Origin: Bacillota bacterium
GTDB lineage: Bacteria > Bacillota_C > Negativicutes > Sporomusales > Sporomusaceae
NCBI GenBank assembly: GCA_023441125.1
Contig: JAEZQV010000368.1
Location: 1 to 18,644, forward strand
DNA: 18,644 nucleotides
Reading direction: 5' to 3'
A program made the position numbers and the translations under genes. The notes below the pieces were generated by a model. That model was given only the letters and a program-made list of their open reading frames with translations, was not told where the DNA came from and ran no database searches. Positions within the stretch are counted from its first letter, which is position 1. Every line of letters begins with the position of its first letter. Below are positions 1-6,751 of the stretch, piece by piece.

Positions 1-153
1 ATACTGGGGACCGTTTTTGCCTGACTGTTTCACCACGACGGTCTCGACGTCGGATTTAATCTTATTGGTCTCCGGCGCGAATTCATTGGCCGAAGCCACG
101 CCCGCCACCATCATGCTCATCACCAGCGATGCGGTAATCATCATCTTTTTCAT
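1..153 (-). CDS. Secreted protein of unknown function, N-terminal part (runs off left edge)
   Basis: Only the first 51 codons are in the window. The ATG at 153 follows a GGAGG (161-165) with 7-base spacing. The product begins with a clear Sec signal peptide (MKKMM, a hydrophobic stretch, then cleavage near VASA/NEF at about residue 22), followed by a polar segment with several Lys, Asp and Val residues. I do not recognise the family from this fragment. The gene lies downstream of the metal-efflux genes on the same strand but has its own promoter, with a triple-repeat operator (183-228) of the same geometry as those in front of the efflux operon and the 46-aa peptide gene. A role in the periplasmic metal or envelope-stress response is therefore inferred from shared regulation only. 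The gene is incomplete because of the window boundary, not because it is broken. Confidence 0.75.
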   Translation of the reverse strand, partial: MKKMMITASLVMSMMVAGVASANEFAPETNKIKSDVETVVVKQSGKNGPQY

Positions 154-182
154 GCTGTTGCCTCCTTCAGTTCTTTACCCAT

Positions 183-228
183 ATCATAGCTGACTATTAT
201 GGATATCTAATGGATAAATTGTGGAAAA
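183..228 (-). promoter_or_regulatory. Promoter with triple 11-bp direct-repeat operator (site C, variant)
   Basis: On the minus strand three 11-bp units follow one another directly: TTTTCCACAAT (218-228), TTATCCATTAG (207-217) and ATATCCATAAT (196-206). After 7 bp comes a -10 box TATGAT (183-188). All three units fit NTNTYCANNNN. No sigma-70 -35 hexamer is present at the right distance; the repeats occupy that position, as in PhoB-type activated promoters. Geometry to the -10 is identical to sites A (8196-8241) and B (543-588), but the core here is TCCA rather than TTCA, so affinity may differ. It drives the secreted-protein gene starting at 153. Confidence 0.6.
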
Positions 229-259
229 GTTGTGCTTTTTTCGGTTGTATTCTTTCCCT

Positions 260-298
260 AAAACGAGGACAGGCCCGGCAATTGCCGGACCTGTCCTC
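260..298 (-). terminator. Hairpin terminator after the 46-aa peptide gene
   Basis: Near-perfect inverted repeat, GAGGACAGG at 265-273 against CCTGTCCTC at 290-298, with a central CCGGCAATTGCCGG palindrome. Read on the minus strand it is followed by a short T-tract (positions 263-260). It lies 67 bp past the stop of the 46-aa peptide gene and upstream of operator C. The T-tract is short, so efficiency is uncertain. Confidence 0.55.
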
Positions 299-364
299 AT
301 TCGCTATAAGCCGCTTATTCCGCCTGCCGGGCGCAGTAACGGTTTCACTTGTGCTTATCCGTCC

Positions 365-505
365 TTAGGCATGCATGGCATAAACCATCGCCATGGCGGT
401 TGCTGCCCAGGCTCCCCACCGTAATAATTGCAGCACTGCTTTCTGCCAGGGTGTATACGTGTCCGGATTTTCGGCCTCAGGCAGTTCGGATTTATTGGGT
501 TCCAT
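365..505 (-). CDS. 46-aa single-pass membrane peptide, co-regulated with metal efflux
   Basis: ATG at 505, stop TAA at 365-367, preceded by a strong GAGGAGG ribosome site (about 512-518). The product begins MEPNKSELPEAENPDTYTPW, an acidic, proline-containing N-terminus, followed by a short amphipathic stretch (residues 20-29, QKAVLQLLRW) and one hydrophobic helix (about 30-44) that ends VYAMHA. The helix and tail contain three Met and one His, which could touch a metal, but this is speculative. I do not recognise a family. Support that it is real comes from the ribosome site, the operator/promoter B directly upstream (543-588) and a hairpin terminator downstream (260-298), which make it a self-contained unit. 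Likely roles are a regulator or stabiliser of the RND pump (as small helices such as AcrZ do for AcrB) or a membrane stress peptide; both are inference. Confidence 0.7.
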   Translation of the reverse strand: MEPNKSELPEAENPDTYTPWQKAVLQLLRWGAWAATAMAMVYAMHA

Positions 506-542
506 CGTAACTCCTCCTCGTCAGGCACTCCTCTTTGGTATA

Positions 543-588
543 AATATAACAGGTTATTTTGAAGAACCGATGAACAGGCTGTGAAGAA
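543..588 (-). promoter_or_regulatory. Promoter with triple 11-bp direct-repeat operator (site B)
   Basis: Minus-strand units TTCTTCACAGC (578-588), CTGTTCATCGG (567-577) and TTCTTCAAAAT (556-566) are contiguous, followed after 7 bp by -10 TATATT (543-548). Units 1 and 3 share TTCTTCA with units 1 and 3 of site A (8196-8241). There is no recognisable -35. The predicted transcript starts about 30 nt before the ATG of the 46-aa peptide gene. Tandem head-to-tail repeats with an 11-bp period are typical for winged-helix response regulators of the OmpR/PhoB family; the regulator itself is not in the window. Confidence 0.75.
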
Positions 589-600
589 TTTGTGTTTTTA

Positions 601-633
601 AACCAAACAGCCCTCCCAATATGGGGAGGGCTG
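601..633 (-). terminator. Terminator of the metal-efflux operon
   Basis: The stem CAGCCCTCCC (608-617) pairs with GGGAGGGCTG (624-633) around a 6-nt loop. On the minus strand it is followed by TTTGGTTTA, a weak U-rich tail. It lies 15 bp past the stop of the Met-rich protein gene and just upstream of operator B, so it separates the six-gene operon from the peptide gene. Confidence 0.7.
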
Positions 634-648
634 CCAGACTTATGTGCA

Positions 649-1068
649 TTAGCCGTGATGACCGCTATGGGCGCTTGCCGAATGAGCGGGGGCTTGCTCA
701 TCCGGCTGAGAATCGCCGTGATCACTGCTCATGTCCACAGAGTTCACCAAATCGGACATCAGCTGATGAAAGCTCATATCCTGCTGGAGCATTTGTTTCA
801 TCATCGCCTGCATTTCCGGTGTTTTCATGACCTCTTTCATAGCTTTTTGCATTTCCGGGTCTTTCAGCATTTCCAGGCACTGTTTCTGCATTTCTTTGGC
901 ATCCATATTGCCCATCATGCCCTTTTGCTTGGTGGCCATATCACAGGTTTGCTCAGTTTTCTCAGCCGCACTGGCGGTTGTTGAGTTAATAGCGCCTGCC
1001 CCACCAAACACCGCCGCCGTGATAAGACCGCCGACAACCCAAACCGCTAATTTCTTATTCATTTTCAT
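649..1068 (-). CDS. Secreted Met/His-rich protein, putative periplasmic copper binder
   Basis: 139 aa. The ATG at 1068 is chosen because GGAGG lies at 1076-1080; a second in-frame ATG sits two codons later. The signal peptide spans about residues 1-35 (cleavage near ASA/AE). The mature part of about 105 residues holds 16 methionines, two cysteines (42, 64) and a His-rich C-terminus (HSASAHSGHHG). A tandem 13-residue repeat beginning PEMQ occurs at residues 71 and 84 within a predicted amphipathic helix and lines up pairs of Met. The composition resembles periplasmic Cu(I)/Ag(I)-binding proteins, but I cannot assign a named family, and it is not a recognisable CusF. It is the last gene of the efflux operon, 61 bp after the NlpC/P60 gene, and the operon terminator follows. 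A metal chaperone or sponge feeding the pump is the likely role (inference). Confidence 0.8.
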   Translation of the reverse strand: MKMNKKLAVWVVGGLITAAVFGGAGAINSTTASAAEKTEQTCDMATKQKGMMGNMDAKEMQKQCLEMLKDPEMQKAMKEVMKTPEMQAMMKQMLQQDMSFHQLMSDLVNSVDMSSDHGDSQPDEQAPAHSASAHSGHHG

Positions 1069-1129
1069 TACAATTCCTCCCTACACCAAATTTTATTTTT
1101 GATTTTGCTTAAGCTATGATCCTGTGGCC

Positions 1130-1687
1130 TCAAAGCAGCACTCGCCTGGCCCCGTAATACCGCTTCACAAAATAAGCGTCATTCATGTCGGCAATGGCTA
1201 CAATGCCCTGCGCAAAGGAAGTATGGACAAATTTATCATTGCCGATATAGATGCCGACATGGGATGCGCCCGGCTCATAGGTCGTAAAATAGACCAGATC
1301 ACCCGGCTGCAGCGCAGCCGGCGCTACCGGCCGCCCTACCAGAAATTGCAGGTCGGCGGTGCGGGGCAAAGGAATGCCGCTCTGCCGGTATACATACTGC
1401 ACCAGTCCCGAGCAGTCAAAACCCTGGGCCAGGGAAGCCCCGCCCCATACGACGGGCTGCCCCAGCAGATTGCGGGCGTTCAGCACAATTTGCGCTGCCT
1501 GTCCGCTTAATGCCGAGGGACGAAGGGCCGGCAGCGGTTCATCGGCTACCGGCATAACGGCCCCGGCCAGCACGGCATCGAGGGACTGGATAAACTGGCT
1601 GTACCCGGAAGCCGGAGCGGCCTCGGCCGCTGCCGCGCCCTTAAGCAGCGCGCCGGTCAGTACGGCAATCAGTATCCATCTCGGCAT
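1130..1687 (-). CDS. Secreted NlpC/P60-family cell-wall peptidase
   Basis: 185 aa. ATG at 1687 with AAAGGAGG about 8 bases upstream. The signal peptide covers about residues 1-24 (ending AEAAPA). The NlpC/P60 catalytic domain occupies about residues 63-185: catalytic Cys92 in FDCSGLVQYVY, His143 in SHVGIYIG and a third polar residue, His155, in KFVHTSF, preceded by the LQPGDLVYF strand typical of the family. These enzymes cut the D-Glu/diamino-acid bond of stem peptides in peptidoglycan. No LysM or SH3 targeting domain is present; the short N-terminal segment (25-62) looks unstructured. The gene is inside the metal-efflux operon, 25 bp after the lipoprotein gene, which is an unusual place for a peptidoglycan hydrolase. 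Local wall remodelling to fit a trans-envelope pump, or repair under metal stress, are possible reasons (inference). Confidence 0.9.
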   Translation of the reverse strand: MPRWILIAVLTGALLKGAAAAEAAPASGYSQFIQSLDAVLAGAVMPVADEPLPALRPSALSGQAAQIVLNARNLLGQPVVWGGASLAQGFDCSGLVQYVYRQSGIPLPRTADLQFLVGRPVAPAALQPGDLVYFTTYEPGASHVGIYIGNDKFVHTSFAQGIVAIADMNDAYFVKRYYGARRVLL

Positions 1688-1712
1688 CGGCCGCGCCTCC
1701 TTTCCGAGTCCA

Positions 1713-2177
1713 TTAGTGCATGCTCTGCAGATGTGTTGTCGTTTGCTTCATGATATCCTGCAGGGCTTTGGCTTTGCCCTCCAGGGCGCTGGGGTCGGCT
1801 TTGCCCGAGTTTACACTGTCTTTAATATCCACCGCGGCTTGACGCAGTTTGTCTTTGAGTGCGGCATCCATCATATGCGGCATCAGCTTATCAGTGGTAC
1901 TCACCAGCTGTGCGGCGCTCTTTTGCGCCTCCATTGTCTGGCCGGCCTTCACTTGCTTAACGATATCCTGCAGTGCTTTGTCCAGATCTTTCATCATCGG
2001 CATGGGATCTTCTTTGGGCATGCTGCTCATGTCATGACCGGAATGTTGACTGGCGGCTTGCTGCCCGGCAGCAGGCTGCTGCGTGGCAGCCGGTTTGTCA
2101 CTGGAACCGCACCCCGCAACCAGCGCCATCGTGGCGGCAATAGCTAAGACTCCCAGGATTGCTTTCGTTTTTTTCAT
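1713..2177 (-). CDS. Metal-efflux-associated lipoprotein, HSGH/Met-rich N-terminus
   Basis: 154 aa from the ATG at 2177. The reading frame stays open to an ATG at 2207, but GGGAGG lies between the two and serves the inner start, which also yields a normal lipoprotein signal (MKKTKAILG, then lipobox LVAGC with Cys23). After the lipidated Cys comes a Gln/Ala-rich linker, then HSGHDMSSMPKEDPMPMM (residues 45-62), a cluster of His and Met suited to Cu(I)/Ag(I), then a mainly helical domain with repeated Met and His (LMPHMMD, ending HLQSMH). I do not recognise a named family. It is the fourth gene of the efflux operon, 44 bp after the RND pump. Likely a membrane-anchored periplasmic metal donor or adaptor (inference). 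Confidence 0.8.
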   Translation of the reverse strand: MKKTKAILGVLAIAATMALVAGCGSSDKPAATQQPAAGQQAASQHSGHDMSSMPKEDPMPMMKDLDKALQDIVKQVKAGQTMEAQKSAAQLVSTTDKLMPHMMDAALKDKLRQAAVDIKDSVNSGKADPSALEGKAKALQDIMKQTTTHLQSMH

Positions 2178-2221
2178 AATGAAACAGCCTCCCATAAATT
2201 TGTTCATTTTTTCAATTGATT

Positions 2222-5200
2222 CTATAACCCCGGTTTATCCGGCGGCAATTGAATTTCCGCTGCCGGCGGCTGCCGGCGCTCCCGCCACCGGTTCCAGACC
2301 AGATAAATGCAGGGCAGCACGATCAGCGTCAGAATTGTAGAGGTAACCAGCCCGCCCACGACGACGGTAGCCATTGGCCGCTGGACTTCGGCGCCGGTGC
2401 CGGTGGCAAAGATCAGCGGGAACAGGCCCAGACTGGCCACCAGCGCGGTGATCATAACCGGCCGCAGCCGGGTGTGCGCGCCTTCAAGGATGGCTTCTTC
2501 CAAAGAACGGTGCTCGCGTAAATGCTTGATATAGGTTACCATGATAACCCCGTTTTGCACGGCGATCCCAAAGAGGGCAATGAAGCCGACCGCCGCCGCT
2601 ACCGTCAGATAGGTGCCGGTCGCGTACATGGCCACAATACCGCCCACCAGCGAGAACGGGATATTCATCAGGATCAGGAACGCGTCGCTAACCGACGCAA
2701 AGCTCATATACAGCAGGAAGAAGGTCAGGACGATAACTGCCGGTACAACGATGGCCAGGCGGTCTTTCGCCCGCTGCTGGTTTTCATATTGCCCGGTCCA
2801 CTTCAGGTAATAGCCGGGCGGCAGATCCACTTTTTCCTTGAGGACTTTGTTGGCTTCATTAACGAAGCTGACTACGTCCCGGCCCCGGGTATTCATCTGC
2901 ACGATCATCCGGTACACCCCATTTTCACTGCTGATCATCGACGGTCCGTCGACTACCTGAAACTGCGCCACGTCGCCGAGCGGTACGTAGGCGCCGGTAG
3001 CCGGTCTGGCCGCCGCTGCTGCGCCGCCGCCCATGCCGCTCATGCCACCGGCGGCACTGGCCGCCGGCGCTCCTCCGCCGCCGGTTACCGGAATCAGAAT
3101 GTTTTGCATGGCTTCAATAGTCTCGCGATTTTCCCGGTTATAGCGCACCAGCACGTCAAAGCGCTTGCGCCCTTCGATGGTGGTGGTGGCTGTTTTGCCG
3201 CCGACCGCAAGTTCAACGGCGTCCTCGACATCGGCGATGTTTAATCCGTACCGGGCGGCCTTGTCCCGGTCAACCTGAATTTCCAGATAGGGAGCGCCAA
3301 AAACCCGTTCGGCCAGAAGATCGCTGACGCCCGGCACAGCGGCCAGCGCTTTTTCAATGTCAAAGGCTTTTTGCTGCAATACCTGGAGGTCCTCGCCATA
3401 GAGCTTGATGCCCAGTTCGGTCCGGACCCCGGTGGTCAGCATGGCCAGCCGGCCGGCAATCGGCTGGGTAAAGGCCAGATTCAGGCCGGGAATATTGGCC
3501 AGTCTGACCATCATTTCCTGTTCGATGGTCTCTTTGGTGACGCCGGGCCGCCACTGGTCCTTGGGCTTTAAGGTGACAATGGTTTCAATCATGCTGATGG
3601 GCGCCGGGTCCATGGCCGATTCAGCCCGGCCCACTTTGCCCACCGACATGTCGACTTCCGGGATTTCCATGATCACTTTATCCATGGTTTTGGCCGCTTC
3701 CACCGCTTCTGTCAGCGATACGCTGGGCAGCATGGTCGGCATCACCAGGAAGGTCCCTTCATCCAGGGCCGGCATAAAGGTGGTGCCGAGGAGCGGCAGC
3801 AGTGAAAATCCGGCAATCATCACGACGATAGCAAGGGCAATGGTGCTTTTATGGTATTTCAGCGCCGTCTTTAAGAGCGGCACATAGCACTGGTGCATTT
3901 TCGCCACAATCCAGGTATCCTTCTCCTGAATCTTGCCCCGTAAGAGCAGTGTGCACAGTACCGGCACCAGTGTAAAGGCTAACAGCAGCGACCCGGTCAT
4001 GGCAAAGGATTTGGCCCAGGCCATCGGGGTATACAGCTTGCCTTCGGTACCGGTCATGGTAAACACCGGCAGGAAAGTGACAATGATGATCGTGATGGAG
4101 AAGAAGATGGGCGCGGCGACTTCTTTGGCCGCTGCCAGGGTCACGGTGAGAATATCCCGCCGGCCGCGGTCTTCGGCCAGATGCCGGAAGATATTCTCGA
4201 CCATAACAATGGCGGCGTCGGTCATGACGCCGATGCCGATGGCGATGCCGCCAAGCGACATCAGATTGGCCGAGAGATGGATTTGCTTCATGGCAATCAG
4301 GGCAATCAAGATGCCGATCGGAATCGCGCTGGTGACAATCAGACTGGACCTGACATTACCCAAAAAGGCAATGACAATGATGGATACCAGAATAAATTCT
4401 TCAATCAGCGCCCGGGTCAGCGTATTGACCGCCTTTTTCACCAGGTCGGTCTGATCATAGAACGGTACGATTTTCATGCCCTCCGGCAGGGTGGGCTGAA
4501 TCTCGTTGATTTTGGCCTTGACCTGATCGATAACGTTAAGGGTGTTTTCCCCCATGCGCTGAATGACAATGCCGCCGGCCGCCTCATAGCCGGATTTGGT
4601 CAGCACGCCCCGGCGAAAATCCGGGCCGGCGGTCACGCTGGCCACATCCTTGATGTAAATCGGCACATTGTTGTTCTGGGTAACAACAATATTTTTGATA
4701 TCGTCCACCGACTGGATCAGCCCCAGGCCGCGGATAATAAACTCCTGGCCGTTCTGCTCGACAACCTTGGCGCCGATGTTGGCGTTATTGCTGCCCAGCG
4801 CACCGAATACCTGATTGAAGGTAACCCGGTAGCTTTGCAGCAGCTGCGGATCAAGATTGATCTGGTACTGCATTACATAACCGCCGATGCTGGCGACTTC
4901 CGCCACACCGGGGACGGCGCTCAGCTGCGGTTTGATGGTAAAGTCTTCTACCGTGCGCAAGTCGGCCAGGTTATGCCGGTCGCTTTCCACCGTATACATG
5001 AAGACCTGGCCCATGGGTGTGCTGACCGGCCCCAAAGACGGCTGCACGCCGCGCGGCAGGCGGGGAATGGCCTGCTGCACCTTTTCGTTAACTACCTGGC
5101 GGGCAAAATACGGGTCCACCCCGTCTTCAAAGATTACGGTGATGAGCGACATCCCAAACGACGAAGCCGAGCGCACTTCTTTGACCTGAGGCAGCCCGCG

Positions 5201-5419
5201 CAACGCCGTCTCCAGCGGATAGGTAACCTGATCCTGAATTTCCTGGGGTCCGCGGCCCATCCAGTCGGCCGAGACCAGCACCTGGTTCTCGCTAAGGTCG
5301 GGGAAGGCGTCAATCGGGGTATCCCGTACGGTAAAGACGCCCCAGACAATGATCAGCGCGGCTAGCACCAGGATAATCACCCGGTTTTTCAACGAAAACT
5401 CAATTAATGTATTTAACAT
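2222..5419 (-). CDS. cusA: HME-RND heavy-metal efflux pump, CusA/CzcA family, with Cus-type Met triad
   Basis: 1065 aa, full length for the family. Inner-membrane proton-driven transporter of a tripartite pump. TM1 (about 13-31) precedes the family motif DTPIDAFPDLSENQV; the first large periplasmic loop follows; TM2-6 cluster at about 337-490, including GVMTDAAIVMVEN (Asp401, Glu408), the proton-relay helix; the second periplasmic loop spans about 545-885; the last TM group spans about 886-1042. Residues Met560 (LVMPTMLP), Met610 (APISMIETI) and Met660 (RLAMLTTGV) align with the three Cu/Ag-binding methionines of E. coli CusA (573, 623, 672), which favours monovalent Cu/Ag over Zn/Co/Cd. An extra Gly/Ala/Met-rich loop sits at about residues 779-808. 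The ATG at 5419 has AAGGGGG upstream, 11 bp after the fusion-protein stop. Substrate assignment is inference from the triad and the His/Met-rich neighbours. Confidence 0.95.
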   Translation of the reverse strand: MLNTLIEFSLKNRVIILVLAALIIVWGVFTVRDTPIDAFPDLSENQVLVSADWMGRGPQEIQDQVTYPLETALRGLPQVKEVRSASSFGMSLITVIFEDGVDPYFARQVVNEKVQQAIPRLPRGVQPSLGPVSTPMGQVFMYTVESDRHNLADLRTVEDFTIKPQLSAVPGVAEVASIGGYVMQYQINLDPQLLQSYRVTFNQVFGALGSNNANIGAKVVEQNGQEFIIRGLGLIQSVDDIKNIVVTQNNNVPIYIKDVASVTAGPDFRRGVLTKSGYEAAGGIVIQRMGENTLNVIDQVKAKINEIQPTLPEGMKIVPFYDQTDLVKKAVNTLTRALIEEFILVSIIVIAFLGNVRSSLIVTSAIPIGILIALIAMKQIHLSANLMSLGGIAIGIGVMTDAAIVMVENIFRHLAEDRGRRDILTVTLAAAKEVAAPIFFSITIIIVTFLPVFTMTGTEGKLYTPMAWAKSFAMTGSLLLAFTLVPVLCTLLLRGKIQEKDTWIVAKMHQCYVPLLKTALKYHKSTIALAIVVMIAGFSLLPLLGTTFMPALDEGTFLVMPTMLPSVSLTEAVEAAKTMDKVIMEIPEVDMSVGKVGRAESAMDPAPISMIETIVTLKPKDQWRPGVTKETIEQEMMVRLANIPGLNLAFTQPIAGRLAMLTTGVRTELGIKLYGEDLQVLQQKAFDIEKALAAVPGVSDLLAERVFGAPYLEIQVDRDKAARYGLNIADVEDAVELAVGGKTATTTIEGRKRFDVLVRYNRENRETIEAMQNILIPVTGGGGAPAASAAGGMSGMGGGAAAAARPATGAYVPLGDVAQFQVVDGPSMISSENGVYRMIVQMNTRGRDVVSFVNEANKVLKEKVDLPPGYYLKWTGQYENQQRAKDRLAIVVPAVIVLTFFLLYMSFASVSDAFLILMNIPFSLVGGIVAMYATGTYLTVAAAVGFIALFGIAVQNGVIMVTYIKHLREHRSLEEAILEGAHTRLRPVMITALVASLGLFPLIFATGTGAEVQRPMATVVVGGLVTSTILTLIVLPCIYLVWNRWRERRQPPAAEIQLPPDKPGL

Positions 5420-5430
5420 GCCGCGCCCCC

Positions 5431-6723
5431 TTAATGACCGCTATGGCCGGTATGACCGCTATGTTCGTCAGCGGCAGCCGGTGGCGGTGCGGCTTGCGGC
5501 GAGGCTGCAGCTCCGCTCGCAGCGGCGGCCGGCGCTGCGGTTCCCCCGCCGCCATGGCCGCCGTGGCCGGCATGGCTGCCGAAGCTGCCTAACTTGGTTT
5601 GCGAATCAATAAGGAAGGTGGCGGCCGTGACTACCGTTTCGCCAGGCTGCAGTCCGGACAGAATCTGGACATAGCCGTCGGCTTGCTGCCCAACAACCAC
5701 TTCGCGTTTGACAAAGGTATCTTCACTTTGCGCCACATAGACGAGTTTATGACTGCCGGTGTCAAGCAGGCTGGATTCCGGTACGACCAGACTGTCGCCC
5801 AGCGGAATTTGCACGTTAGCGTTGACAAACATATTGGGTTTCAGCTTGCCGGCCGGATTAGGCATCTCAATCCGTACTTTAACAGTCCGGGTCGCGTCGT
5901 CCAGTACCGGGTTGATAAAGACCACATTGCCGGTAAAGGTTTGTCCCGGGTAGGCGCCGCTGGTTACCTCCACCGGCTGGCCAAGAGCAATGACGGCGAT
6001 ATCCTTTTCATAAATATCGGCATACAGCCAGACGGTAGATAAGTCCGAAAGGCTGTACAACTTATCGCCAGGCATAATATAGGCTCCCGGGAGCACCTGC
6101 TTTTCCAGGACGGTGCCGCCGAACTGGGCATAAATGGGCATATGCTCGTTAGGCTGCCGGGTATGTTCCAGATGGGCGATGTCGCTATCCGGAACATTTA
6201 ACAGCTGCAGTTTGCGCCGGGCAGCATCCAGCAGGCGATTGTTGATTTGGACGATGTCCCGGCCGGCATTTTTCAGTTTCTGCACATTTTCCTGCGCCAG
6301 CAGATATTCTTCCTGAGCCGCGATATAAGTCGGGCTGTACACCGCCGCGATGATCTGGCCGGAGGCGATATATTCGCCGTCGGCCGTGACATAAAGCTCA
6401 TCAACCCGGCCTTCGACCCGGGAAGTAATATAAGTCCGCCCGTTTTCGTTCATGGCAATTTTGCCGGTGGTCTTGATTGCTTTGGATAACGGCTTGATTA
6501 CCGCCTGCGCCGTTTGCACCCCGGCCAACTGTCTGGCTCTGGCGTCGAGTGTCACCACATCGCCCATGGCCATAACCGGTCCGGTCATTTGGTGGCCGGA
6601 ATGATCAACTGCCACCGGTTTAACATGCTGTGTGGTATAGTAATAGCCGGCTCCACCGATTGCCAAAGCACCAGCGGTCACACCAATGATAAGTTTCTTT
6701 CTCGCCTGTAGTTTTTCGATCAT
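5431..6723 (-). CDS. cusB: RND efflux membrane-fusion (periplasmic adaptor) protein, CusB-like, His-rich tail
   Basis: 430 aa. ATG at 6723 with AAAGGAGAGG upstream, 28 bp after the TolC-like gene. An N-terminal membrane anchor (about 11-28) is followed by a periplasmic DHSGHQM motif (40-46), then the standard adaptor order: beta-barrel/lipoyl half (GRVDELYVTADGEYIASGQII), helical hairpin (about 133-185), second lipoyl half (YAQFGGTVLEKQVLPGAYI), beta-barrel and membrane-proximal domain (to about 378). The C-terminus is a Gly/Ala/Pro linker ending in HSGHTGHSGH (421-430), preceded by SHAGHGGH. It bridges the RND pump and the outer-membrane channel, and in CusB-type proteins it also passes metal to the pump. 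The extra His-rich ends are likely additional metal-capture sites (inference). Confidence 0.93.
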   Translation of the reverse strand: MIEKLQARKKLIIGVTAGALAIGGAGYYYTTQHVKPVAVDHSGHQMTGPVMAMGDVVTLDARARQLAGVQTAQAVIKPLSKAIKTTGKIAMNENGRTYITSRVEGRVDELYVTADGEYIASGQIIAAVYSPTYIAAQEEYLLAQENVQKLKNAGRDIVQINNRLLDAARRKLQLLNVPDSDIAHLEHTRQPNEHMPIYAQFGGTVLEKQVLPGAYIMPGDKLYSLSDLSTVWLYADIYEKDIAVIALGQPVEVTSGAYPGQTFTGNVVFINPVLDDATRTVKVRIEMPNPAGKLKPNMFVNANVQIPLGDSLVVPESSLLDTGSHKLVYVAQSEDTFVKREVVVGQQADGYVQILSGLQPGETVVTAATFLIDSQTKLGSFGSHAGHGGHGGGGTAAPAAAASGAAASPQAAPPPAAADEHSGHTGHSGH

Positions 6724-6751
6724 GCTGTCCTCTCCTTTGCGGGCTTACTTA

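Noticed and set aside
2178..2207. Earlier ATG for the efflux-operon lipoprotein
   Set aside because: The ribosome site GGGAGG lies downstream of it and the inner start gives a standard lipoprotein signal peptide.
4181..5365. Long plus-strand open frame of 394 codons opposite the RND pump
   Set aside because: Shadow of a GC-rich coding strand; no start signals, and the antisense protein has low-complexity composition without domain motifs.
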